A stretch of DNA of 22,462 nt from an uncultured Eubacteriales bacterium (GTDB taxonomy: Bacteria; Bacillota; Clostridia; Tissierellales; Peptoniphilaceae). The notes below the pieces were generated by a model that saw nothing but the letters and a program-made list of their open reading frames with translations, had not been told where the DNA came from and made no database searches. The position numbers and the translations under genes were made by a program. The stretch spans positions 5,001 to 27,462 of the forward strand of contig UQDI01000024.1 of assembly GCA_900539725.1 (NCBI GenBank). Direction: 5' to 3'. How positions within the stretch are numbered: the stretch's first letter is position 1; each line of letters opens with the position of its first letter. Positions 1 to 6,684 of this stretch are shown here, piece by piece.

Positions 1-104
1 GCTAATTATTTATTAAAACTAAAAATTGATTTCGAGAAAACTATTTATTGGTTTTATTAGATGAAAATAAACTTTTGCGAATAGGATTGATGAATAAGGC
101 GAAG

Positions 105-260
105 TATAACGAGCGACCGACTGAGGTGTACATACAAGTACTCCGCAGGGAGGAAGCGAGCGATCCGTAAGATTAATCAAAGCTATGTTCGCTATCGCTC
201 CATACCTTTGTAATCTCTGGAATAAATCATACATAGCCAATCGAACATTGCTATCGCTCG
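105..260. repeat. intergenic repeat cluster with inverted arms
   Basis: GAGCGA occurs at about 111 and 158, and its complement TCGCTC at about 195 and 254. GCTATCGCTC is repeated exactly at 191-200 and 250-259. CTGAGGTGTAC (121-131) can pair with GTACTCCGCAG (138-148) at 9 of 11 positions over a 6-base loop. AGCTATGTTCG (181-191) pairs with CGAACATTGCT (242-252) at 10 of 11. This suggests a REP/MITE-like dispersed intergenic element, but only one copy is in the window, so the dispersed nature is inferred. Confidence 0.45.
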
Positions 261-311
261 TTCTCTTGGTGTATGAAATTATCGAGCCTTAGTCGCAATT
301 CGAAGAACCTC

Positions 312-342
312 ACCCATCTACAAAGCTGCGCTTTGGATGGGT
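312..342. repeat. intergenic hairpin
   Basis: ACCCATC (312-318) pairs perfectly with GATGGGT (336-342). An inner CAAAGC (321-326) pairs with GCTTTG (330-335), with a TGC loop and a 2-base bulge on the 5' side. No T tract follows on the plus strand, so it is not a normal intrinsic terminator of plus-strand transcription. It lies about 45 bases upstream of the operon promoter, so it could be the tail of the preceding repeat element or a structured RNA end. Its function is unknown. Confidence 0.5.
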
Positions 343-386
343 CCCGAGAACCTTGGTGCTTTGCACGAGCGCGAAAGTTCTAATTA

Positions 387-415
387 TTGACAATTAGAGG
401 GCTTTGTGATACTAT
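387..415 (+). promoter_or_regulatory. promoter of the dlt-like operon
   Basis: A perfect -35 TTGACA (387-392) and a 17-base spacer lead to a -10 TACTAT (410-415) preceded by TGA, which makes an extended -10. Transcription would start near 422, right at the GAGGTG Shine-Dalgarno (422-427), so the untranslated leader would be only about 10 bases. The promoter lies inside the apparent TTG-initiated N-terminal extension of the first gene, which argues for the later ATG at 432. Confidence 0.65.
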
Positions 416-431
416 TAATACGAGGTGTAAT

Positions 432-1910
432 ATGCTATTCATCGATCAACTAGACCGTATAACAAGTGAATATCCTGACAAAGTAGCCATCGTTGACAAG
501 GAGAAGTCCATCACTTTTAGTGAGCTTCGCGCGAGGGCTATGAGTCTTGCAAGTGAGATACATAAAATTCATCCTGAGACGAAGCGTCCCATCATGGTTG
601 AGACGGATAGGCTTTTGGAGACTATAATCTCTTTCTTCGCTGTTCTTTACAGCGGCAACTTTTACGTGCCCATCGATGCGGCTATGCCTCGTGAGAGGAT
701 TGAGATTATCAAAAAGCGTCTTGAGAGCACTTTAGGCATTTATCATACGAAGAACATTTTCGAAGATTATGCTCTTCAATATGACTATGACCATGTTTAT
801 GGCTGTGACGAGGCGGCTCTTGAAGCAATTAGGTCTAAGATGATAGACGCAGATCCTGTTTATGTTTTATTCACATCAGGCACAACTGGTGAGCCAAAGG
901 GCGTTGTTATCAGTAATTTCATGCTAGTGGACTTACAAGATTGGCTAGAGAAGACTTTGAAGATAAACGAAAACGATAGGCTTGCAAATCAAACGCCGCT
1001 CTTCTTTGATGCGTCGCTTAAGGAGCTTTGCCTATTTACGAAGACTGGAGCGACTTTATACTTAATGGATCCAAAGGACTTTTTATTTCCAGTCAAGGTC
1101 ATTGAATACTTAAACGAAAATAAAATTACGGCGATACTATGGTCGGTGTCGGCGCTTAATATACTTGCAAATTCAAATGTTTTTGATATAGATAAACCAA
1201 AGTACTTAAGGCTAGTTACTTTTGCTGGCGAGCAAATGAGCGCGCAAAAGCTGAACATCTGGCGCAAAACTGTAGAGGCTGAGTACTTTAACTTGTATGG
1301 ACCGACTGAGGCGACTTGTGATTGTTGCTATTACAAGGTCGACAGGGACTTTCAAGATGATGAGATCATCCCCATAGGCAAGGCTTGTGAGAATATGGAG
1401 GTCATGATACTTGATGGCGACAAAGAAGCTGACGAGGGCGAGCTTGTTATCAGGGGTAGAGGCGTTTCATACGGCTACTACAACAAACTTGATCAAACTG
1501 AGAAAGCTTTCGTTCAAAACCCACTAAACAAGGCATATAGAGAGATTGTCTACAGGAGCGGCGACTTTGTTAGAAAAAATAAGTTTGGCGAGATAGAATT
1601 TTTGGCAAGGAAGGACAATCAGGTCAAGGTCTTTGGCCACAGAATCGAGCTAGACGAGATAGAAAGACAGGTCTACGCCATGGGCATACACGAAGCGAGC
1701 GCTGTTTTTGATAAAGAAAATGAAATCATAATTTTGTTTTACTCAGGAAAGGAATTTTCAAGGAAGGAGTTTAAGGACTTTATCCTTGAAAGGCTGCCAA
1801 AGTACATGCTTCCGTCGAAGTTTGTGCACATGGACGCCCTTCCTAAGACGCAAAACACTAAGATAGACAAGAAGAGGCTTTTAGAAATTTATGAACGTGG
1901 AGAAGTTTAA
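432..1910 (+). CDS. DltA-like amino-acid adenylating ligase
   Basis: This is an ANL-superfamily enzyme of 492 residues, about the length of DltA (D-alanine:carrier ligase). It should activate a carboxylic or amino acid with ATP and load it on the carrier protein encoded two genes later. Visible motifs are the A3 loop TSGTTGEPKG (148-157), LYGPTEAT (288-295), the A8 hinge with VKVFGHRIEL, and the A10 lysine in NTKIDKK (K477). The Asp that holds the substrate amino group in DltA is present (D193), which suggests an amino acid. The position 72 residues later, Cys269 in Bacillus cereus DltA and used for D-Ala selection, is Ala265 here. The ATG at 432 has GAGGTG five bases upstream. An in-frame TTG at 387 is rejected because it forms the -35 box. 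The 3' end overlaps the next gene by 20 bases. Family assignment is firm; D-alanine as substrate is not. Confidence 0.9.
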   Translation: MLFIDQLDRITSEYPDKVAIVDKEKSITFSELRARAMSLASEIHKIHPETKRPIMVETDRLLETIISFFAVLYSGNFYVPIDAAMPRERIEIIKKRLESTLGIYHTKNIFEDYALQYDYDHVYGCDEAALEAIRSKMIDADPVYVLFTSGTTGEPKGVVISNFMLVDLQDWLEKTLKINENDRLANQTPLFFDASLKELCLFTKTGATLYLMDPKDFLFPVKVIEYLNENKITAILWSVSALNILANSNVFDIDKPKYLRLVTFAGEQMSAQKLNIWRKTVEAEYFNLYGPTEATCDCCYYKVDRDFQDDEIIPIGKACENMEVMILDGDKEADEGELVIRGRGVSYGYYNKLDQTEKAFVQNPLNKAYREIVYRSGDFVRKNKFGEIEFLARKDNQVKVFGHRIELDEIERQVYAMGIHEASAVFDKENEIIILFYSGKEFSRKEFKDFILERLPKYMLPSKFVHMDALPKTQNTKIDKKRLLEIYERGEV

Positions 1911-2619
1911 TAGAGTAGAGGAGCTTGAAATTTTAAAATCTTATGAGGGCTCCATCACAAACGATTACATGAATACTTCGCTATATGAAGCCAATATCTC
2001 TAGGCTCTACTACATAAAAGGCGAAAGGAATTTCTATGTCCTAATCAAAAGAGAAGGCTATTATAAACTTTATTATTATATAAATGATATCAATGAAAAA
2101 TTTGATTCTGAGGGTACTTTTGTGAGCGAAATCGTTTCTAAACAAATGGATGAGACGCTTGAAAACATGGGTTTTGAGCTATATAAAACAAGAGTGAGAC
2201 TGCGCTTAAATCATAAGGAGCCTTATGAATCAAAGCGAGTTAAGTATATTGACGACACAGAATTTATTTATGAGGCGTTACAAAGCTTTGATGAGTACTC
2301 AGGCGAAAGGCTTGACTTAGACGAGATACATGAGCGTATAGCGAAAAAACTTTTCATAGGGATCGATGGCGCTGGCTTTATCGAGTTTAGCACGGATGCG
2401 TTCAAAGACAGTATCGAGCACTTCTACATAGACCCAGCTAAGAGAGGCGAGGGACTTGGCAGCGAGATCTTACGCCATTATCTTGGATGCGTTTCAAAGA
2501 AAAAGCGTGTCAATGTGTGGACGGATGAAGGCTCGAGAGCGATAAAACTATACCATAAACATGGATTTAAAGAGGACGGACTTAAGTCCTACGTATATAT
2601 TTGGAGGGAAGACCAATGA
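1891..2619 (+). CDS. GNAT-family acyltransferase in the dlt-like operon
   Basis: A 242-residue protein whose C-terminal part (about 155-240) has GNAT signatures: strand plus acyl-CoA loop FYIDPAKRGEGLG (R-x-x-G-x-G), then a motif B helix IKLYHKHGFK. The N-terminal 120-150 residues look like a second, degenerate GNAT-like half or a substrate-recognition domain with no motif I can name. It starts 20 bases inside the ligase gene, and its stop overlaps the carrier start (ATGA), so translation is probably coupled. GNAT proteins move acetyl or other acyl groups, sometimes aminoacyl groups, onto amines. Here it might acylate the carrier-bound amino acid or modify the polymer, which is inference. It is not part of a standard dltABCD set. 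A weak SD leaves the exact start somewhat open. Confidence 0.8.
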   Translation: MNVEKFNRVEELEILKSYEGSITNDYMNTSLYEANISRLYYIKGERNFYVLIKREGYYKLYYYINDINEKFDSEGTFVSEIVSKQMDETLENMGFELYKTRVRLRLNHKEPYESKRVKYIDDTEFIYEALQSFDEYSGERLDLDEIHERIAKKLFIGIDGAGFIEFSTDAFKDSIEHFYIDPAKRGEGLGSEILRHYLGCVSKKKRVNVWTDEGSRAIKLYHKHGFKEDGLKSYVYIWREDQ

Positions 2620-2837
2620 AAGAAAAAATTAAAGAAATCATCGAAGACGTCACTGGAGAAGCGGTTGAAGACACAACTGAAATCATCGAAGAAGGCATAC
2701 TTGACTCCTTCGACATAGTGACTTTAGTCATAGAATTAAACGACGCTTTTGGCGTTAAAATACAAGTTTCCGAGCTATTGCCAGAAAATTTCGCAAACGT
2801 TTTAGCGATAGAGAAACTAATTAAATCATTGCAATGA
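2616..2837 (+). CDS. acyl carrier protein (DltC-like)
   Basis: This is a 73-residue, acidic, four-helix carrier protein. The phosphopantetheine attachment serine lies in ILDSFDIV (Ser31 from this start), followed by the recognition helix LVIELNDAFGVKI. It should carry the activated acyl or aminoacyl group as a thioester from the ligase to the membrane acyltransferase. I place the start at ATG 2616, with GGAGGG (2603-2608) seven bases upstream. An earlier in-frame TTG at 2601 sits on the SD itself and is rejected. The start overlaps the GNAT stop, and its stop overlaps the MBOAT start (ATGA), as expected for stoichiometric coupled translation. The last gene of the operon supplies a matching phosphopantetheinyl transferase. 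Confidence 0.9.
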   Translation: MKEKIKEIIEDVTGEAVEDTTEIIEEGILDSFDIVTLVIELNDAFGVKIQVSELLPENFANVLAIEKLIKSLQ

Positions 2838-4264
2838 GTTTTACAAGTTTATCATTCATAGTATTTTTACTATGTTCCTTTATTGTGTTTAAAACTACTA
2901 AGTACAAGTGGCAGGCGCTTTTACTTATCTCTTTAGCTTATTATGCAAGCTTTAGTGTAAAGGCCTTTGTCTACTTAATCTTTGTAATTTTAAGCACTTA
3001 TTTTTCTGCCATTTATTTAGAAAAGCATAAGAATAAATTTGTTTTGGCTCTTGCACTCATTTTGAACTTTGGTATGCTAAGCCTAGTTAAGTTTACAAAA
3101 GTCAATATCTTTGAAAACTTTATTCCGCTTGGCATTTCATTCTACATCTTCATGGCGACTGGCTACGTGATCGATGTTTATAGAGGCAAGTACGAAGCGC
3201 AAAAGAACATTTTCAAGTACTCGCTCTTCGTTTCCTTCTTCCCACAAATGATGCAAGGACCTATTTCGCGCTACGATGATATTTCCCAAGGTCTTTACTA
3301 TGATGATAGTAGTCTAAGCGATATATCATATGGCCTTATGCTTATACTATACGGCTTCTTTAAGAAGCTTGTCATTGCCGATAGGGCAGCGGTTTTTGTG
3401 AACAAAGTTTTTACTGAGCCAGATTTATATTCGGGCATCTTCGTTTTTATTGCGATTATATTTTATTCAATTCAAATTTACTGTGACTTCTCAGGCGGCA
3501 TCGACGTCGCAAGAGGCGCAGCCTATTTATTTGGCGTGAAGCTTGATCGAAACTTCAAAAGGCCATTCTTCGCGACAAGCCTTGCTGACTTTTGGAGACG
3601 CTGGCACACAAGCCTTGGTTCGTGGATGAAGGACTACGTTTTCTACAGTCTATCCTTGTCAAAGGCCTTTGTGTTTATAAATAAATGGTCGAGAAAGCAT
3701 TTCGGACGCAAATTTGGTAAGTACCTAACACTAAGTATAGCAAGCTTTGTTGTTTACTTCATCATAGGTATATGGCATGGCGCTGGTCTAAACTTTTTGG
3801 CCTTCGGTCTATATAACGGTACGATAATCAGTTTGGGCCTTATCTTTGAAGATAGAAATAAAGCCTTCAGAGAAAAAATCGGCTTAAAAGATACTTCACT
3901 TACTTATAGAGTCTTAAAAATATGTTCAACGCTACTCATAGTCTTTATAGGCAGGTACTTTACGAGATCAGCTGGCCTAAGAACAGCCCTTCACATGATG
4001 AAGAAGACCCTTGTCGATAGGAGCTTCAGATACGCAGCAACTGGTCTAAGTAAGCTTGATTACGCTGTTATACTTATCTCGCTTATCCTTGTCTTCATCG
4101 TTTCACTCGCTGAAGAAAAGGAGATCGATGTGAAAGAAAAAGTTCTTAAGCTAAAACCAATCTATTTATTTACAGGACTACTTATATTTATGGCCTTCGT
4201 CGCATACTTTGGCGTATTTGCGAGCGGCTTCACAAAAGTAGACTTTATCTATAGAAATTATTAG
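2834..4264 (+). CDS. MBOAT-family membrane O-acyltransferase (DltB/AlgI-like)
   Basis: A 476-residue polytopic membrane protein with about ten hydrophobic segments. MBOAT landmarks are FFPQMMQGPISRYDDI near residue 135-150, DFWRRWHTSLGSWMKDY with His258, and the catalytic-type histidine of GIWHGAGLN (His315). The family includes DltB, which takes the D-alanyl group from DltC and passes it outward, and AlgI-type polysaccharide O-acetyltransferases. The RRWH and WHGA wording looks closer to the AlgI/general Firmicute branch than to classical DltB, but the neighbouring ligase and carrier fit the DltB role. It overlaps the carrier gene by four bases (ATGA), and the next gene starts 8 bases after its stop. 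Donor and acceptor are unproven. Confidence 0.88.
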   Translation: MSFTSLSFIVFLLCSFIVFKTTKYKWQALLLISLAYYASFSVKAFVYLIFVILSTYFSAIYLEKHKNKFVLALALILNFGMLSLVKFTKVNIFENFIPLGISFYIFMATGYVIDVYRGKYEAQKNIFKYSLFVSFFPQMMQGPISRYDDISQGLYYDDSSLSDISYGLMLILYGFFKKLVIADRAAVFVNKVFTEPDLYSGIFVFIAIIFYSIQIYCDFSGGIDVARGAAYLFGVKLDRNFKRPFFATSLADFWRRWHTSLGSWMKDYVFYSLSLSKAFVFINKWSRKHFGRKFGKYLTLSIASFVVYFIIGIWHGAGLNFLAFGLYNGTIISLGLIFEDRNKAFREKIGLKDTSLTYRVLKICSTLLIVFIGRYFTRSAGLRTALHMMKKTLVDRSFRYAATGLSKLDYAVILISLILVFIVSLAEEKEIDVKEKVLKLKPIYLFTGLLIFMAFVAYFGVFASGFTKVDFIYRNY

Positions 4265-4272
4265 GTGATTAT

Positions 4273-6021
4273 ATGAAAGAGAAAAAATTCATCAGAATAT
4301 TTTTTGCGTGCATCTTAATACTTGCTCTAGTCGTAGCTATCTTAAATGTGCTAGCTGACCCATTTAACGTCTTTGGCGATAGATTCACTAAGTGGTATAC
4401 TTATGATTTTACACAAAACCCAAGGACAGCCAAGATCGAGTACATCAAGGGAAAAGATTACAAGAACTTTATCTTGGGCGCAAGTGGCGCTTCATCCATT
4501 CCAACAGCTGAGCTTGAGAAATACACTGGCAAAAAGTATTTTAACCTCTTCTCTTATGGCGCGGACCTTTATGTTGTTGAGAAGAATTTAAATTATATTT
4601 TGAAAAATTATGATGTGGAGTCAGTTATACTGCCACTTTCGGTACCATCGGCGCTTAGGTACAACGGCGAGAGGACTTCACTAAACTACTACATGAATCC
4701 AGATGTTTCTGGCGAGAGCAAAATTTTATTTTATGCGAGATACCTTTTTGCCAATCCGAGAAACGCGATCGAAAAATTTAGGGCCATGGGAAAGAGGTCG
4801 CTTGTTCAAGAGAGTTTCGACGTCTTCAGCCTTGACGGTTCTTATGACAAGAGCCAAAGGGACATCGAGTACATCGGCAGCGAGGATGATTACAAGGCCG
4901 AAAAGGGTTTTAATAAGGACTACACTAAGCTTGAGATGGCTCACGCAAGTGATGCGCTTGAGGCCATTCGCCGCATGAAAAAAGCCTGTGACGATGCTGG
5001 AGTCAAGCTTACAATGCTTTTATGCCCTATGTATAAGGACGAGACAGCTAGGTACGATAAGGCCGAGGTAGAGAGCTACTACAAGGGACTCGCAGAGATT
5101 AGCCCTTTCTGGGACTTCACAGGAACTGAGTATGAGAACGATCCGAGATTTTTCTACGACCCAGCTCACTTCAGAAATGCCCTCGGCAAGATGATGCTCG
5201 AGACCATCTACGCTGGTCGCAAGGACTTTGGCCGCTACGTAGACAAGGCTGAGGCGCCGCTATATACAGAGGCAAAGCCCGATGCGAGAGAGTTTTACAT
5301 TTTCGAGCTGCACCACATAGACAAGGATCCGAAAAACGCTTACATCATCACAAAAGAAAAGTTCGAGAGCGTTTTAAAATATTTAAAAAAAAATAATATC
5401 GAAACAGTTTCATTTAAAGATATATACGACTATGTTAATGGCGATGCAGATCTCCCAGAAAAGTTCTGCGTCTTAACTTTTGACGATGGCTATAGATCGA
5501 ATTATATCGAAGCCTTTCCATTATTAAAGAAATATGGCGCAAAGGCAACGATATTCCCAGTTGGCAAGACCATGGGACTAAATAAATATCCAGATACAGA
5601 TAAGGATATCTACGAGCACTTCAGCGCGGCCGAAGCCAAGGAGATGGCTGGCGTGATTGAGTTTGGCTCACACACATACTGGATGCACCAAGCATATCCC
5701 GATGATAAATACACATTCCGTAGGACTGCCAAGAGGCTTCCAGGCGAGAGCGAAGAGACTTACGTCAAGGCCTTTAAGGAGGATTCCGCCAAGTTCAAGG
5801 CACTTTACAAGAGCTTTGCGGACGGCGAACCACTTGTCTTTGCTTATCCAGAAGGCGACCTAGACGGCTTAAGCGAGCTGATCGCTGAAGAAGAGGGCTA
5901 CAAAGTGACTTTAGGCGTTAAGCCGGGCAAAAATTACATCGTGAGAGGACTTCCTGAAACGCTTAAAAAGCTTAAGAGAATCAATATAGATGAAAAGACC
6001 GATATCAGTGACTACGAGTAA
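4273..6021 (+). CDS. DltD-like SGNH domain fused to IcaB/PgaB-type polysaccharide deacetylase
   Basis: A 582-residue membrane-anchored fusion. Residues 6-28 form one transmembrane anchor. Residues about 60-320 look like a DltD/AlgX-type SGNH hydrolase fold, with a nucleophile-type loop LGASGAS (Ser71 likely) and a catalytic pair D-x-x-H in FFYDPAHF (Asp296, His299). Residues about 340-565 are a CE4/NodB deacetylase, with TFDDGY (Asp404, Asp405), metal-ligand motif SHTYWMH (His467, His472; the five-residue spacing typical of PgaB/IcaB) and FAYPEG (523-528). The known families suggest that the first domain transfers or hydrolyses an acyl ester on an extracellular polymer and the second removes N-acetyl groups from amino sugars. 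DltD itself is about 400 residues and has no deacetylase. The start has AGGTGA five bases upstream. There is no frameshift; the two domains are in one continuous frame. Confidence 0.85.
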   Translation: MKEKKFIRIFFACILILALVVAILNVLADPFNVFGDRFTKWYTYDFTQNPRTAKIEYIKGKDYKNFILGASGASSIPTAELEKYTGKKYFNLFSYGADLYVVEKNLNYILKNYDVESVILPLSVPSALRYNGERTSLNYYMNPDVSGESKILFYARYLFANPRNAIEKFRAMGKRSLVQESFDVFSLDGSYDKSQRDIEYIGSEDDYKAEKGFNKDYTKLEMAHASDALEAIRRMKKACDDAGVKLTMLLCPMYKDETARYDKAEVESYYKGLAEISPFWDFTGTEYENDPRFFYDPAHFRNALGKMMLETIYAGRKDFGRYVDKAEAPLYTEAKPDAREFYIFELHHIDKDPKNAYIITKEKFESVLKYLKKNNIETVSFKDIYDYVNGDADLPEKFCVLTFDDGYRSNYIEAFPLLKKYGAKATIFPVGKTMGLNKYPDTDKDIYEHFSAAEAKEMAGVIEFGSHTYWMHQAYPDDKYTFRRTAKRLPGESEETYVKAFKEDSAKFKALYKSFADGEPLVFAYPEGDLDGLSELIAEEEGYKVTLGVKPGKNYIVRGLPETLKKLKRINIDEKTDISDYE

Positions 6022-6658
6022 AATACCCATGATAATGGAAGTCACTTCGCCAAAAGATTTAAGCAAAGTAAATTTAGCTGAGAGAGTAATTTTCAAATTG
6101 CCAATGGATTTAGTAAATATAGATGATTTTCAAAAGCACTTAAGCCAAGCTAATTTAGAAAATTTACAAAAGATTAAATACGAGAGAGAAAAAATCCGCT
6201 TTATAAAGACGAGAGGCCTAATCAATATACTTTTTTTGCTTGAGAATGGTGAAGCGGAGCCTATTTGGCAGCAAAATAAATATGGCAAACCCTATATAGC
6301 TGGCTGGGACAAAGACTTTAGCATCTCACATACTAGAGACATTTCAGTTGTGGCAGTCGCAAGTGAAGCGATAGGCATTGATATAGAAGATATAGGGCGC
6401 GATATAGACTTAGAAAAGTTTAAAAGAACAAAATTTTTGAACTTCGATGAGGGCGCTTATGAGAGTAAAGAAGAATTTCTAATGCGCTTCACAGCCCTAG
6501 AAGCCTATCTAAAATACCTTGGCAAAGGCTTTTATAAAGATGCGAGGACCGTTAGCGTAAAAAAAGTTAATGATGCCATAGTAATTGATGACGGCAGCTT
6601 AATTAAAGCAGAAGTGATTAAGAGTGGTGGCTATACCATTAGCATAGTTATTGGGTAA
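5990..6658 (+). CDS. Sfp-type 4'-phosphopantetheinyl transferase
   Basis: This should attach the phosphopantetheine arm of CoA to a carrier protein, most likely the one encoded by the third gene of this operon. Motifs, numbered from 5990, are NKYGKP (96-101), FSISHT (110-115), the Mg-binding GIDIE (129-133) and FTALEAYLKYLGKG (167-180) with the catalytic-type Glu171. The last motif usually reads W-x-x-K-E, and here it is F-T-A-L-E, so both the Trp and the Lys are replaced. About 220 residues is normal for the Sfp/Gsp group. The start is uncertain: 5990 lies inside the preceding gene with only a weak SD, while in-frame ATGs at 6029 and 6035 lack one too. It closes the operon. No clear terminator separates it from the next gene. 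Confidence 0.85.
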   Translation: MKRPISVTTSKIPMIMEVTSPKDLSKVNLAERVIFKLPMDLVNIDDFQKHLSQANLENLQKIKYEREKIRFIKTRGLINILFLLENGEAEPIWQQNKYGKPYIAGWDKDFSISHTRDISVVAVASEAIGIDIEDIGRDIDLEKFKRTKFLNFDEGAYESKEEFLMRFTALEAYLKYLGKGFYKDARTVSVKKVNDAIVIDDGSLIKAEVIKSGGYTISIVIG

Positions 6659-6684
6659 AAAAGCTTATTTAAAAGGAGCTATTT

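Larger units (their letters stand above)
1..386. other. gene-free upstream region with repeats
   Basis: I see no convincing gene here. The only open frame (complement of about 19-240) runs through inverted repeats, has no clear SD and resembles no protein I know. The stretch holds a cluster of short direct and inverted repeats built on GAGCGA/TCGCTC (about 109-260), an imperfect hairpin at 121-148 and a perfect-stem hairpin at 312-342. It ends at the promoter of the envelope operon. The first 80 bases are plain A+T-rich DNA. Confidence 0.6.

Noticed and set aside
19..240. Minus-strand 73-codon ORF in the upstream region
   Set aside because: It runs through inverted repeats, has no SD and its peptide looks like a translated repeat.
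312..342. Hairpin as an intrinsic terminator or T-box leader
   Set aside because: No T tract follows on the plus strand, no T-box sequence is present, and it lies upstream of the promoter, so it cannot be in the operon leader.
387..431. TTG-initiated N-terminal extension of the DltA-like ligase
   Set aside because: The TTG is the first half of a perfect TTGACA -35 box, and the ATG at 432 has a properly spaced GAGGTG. The extra residues are not DltA-like.
4373..5863. Several overlapping ORFs of 65-90 codons inside the DltD/deacetylase gene, both strands
   Set aside because: All are out-of-frame shadows of a gene with an uninterrupted, motif-rich frame.
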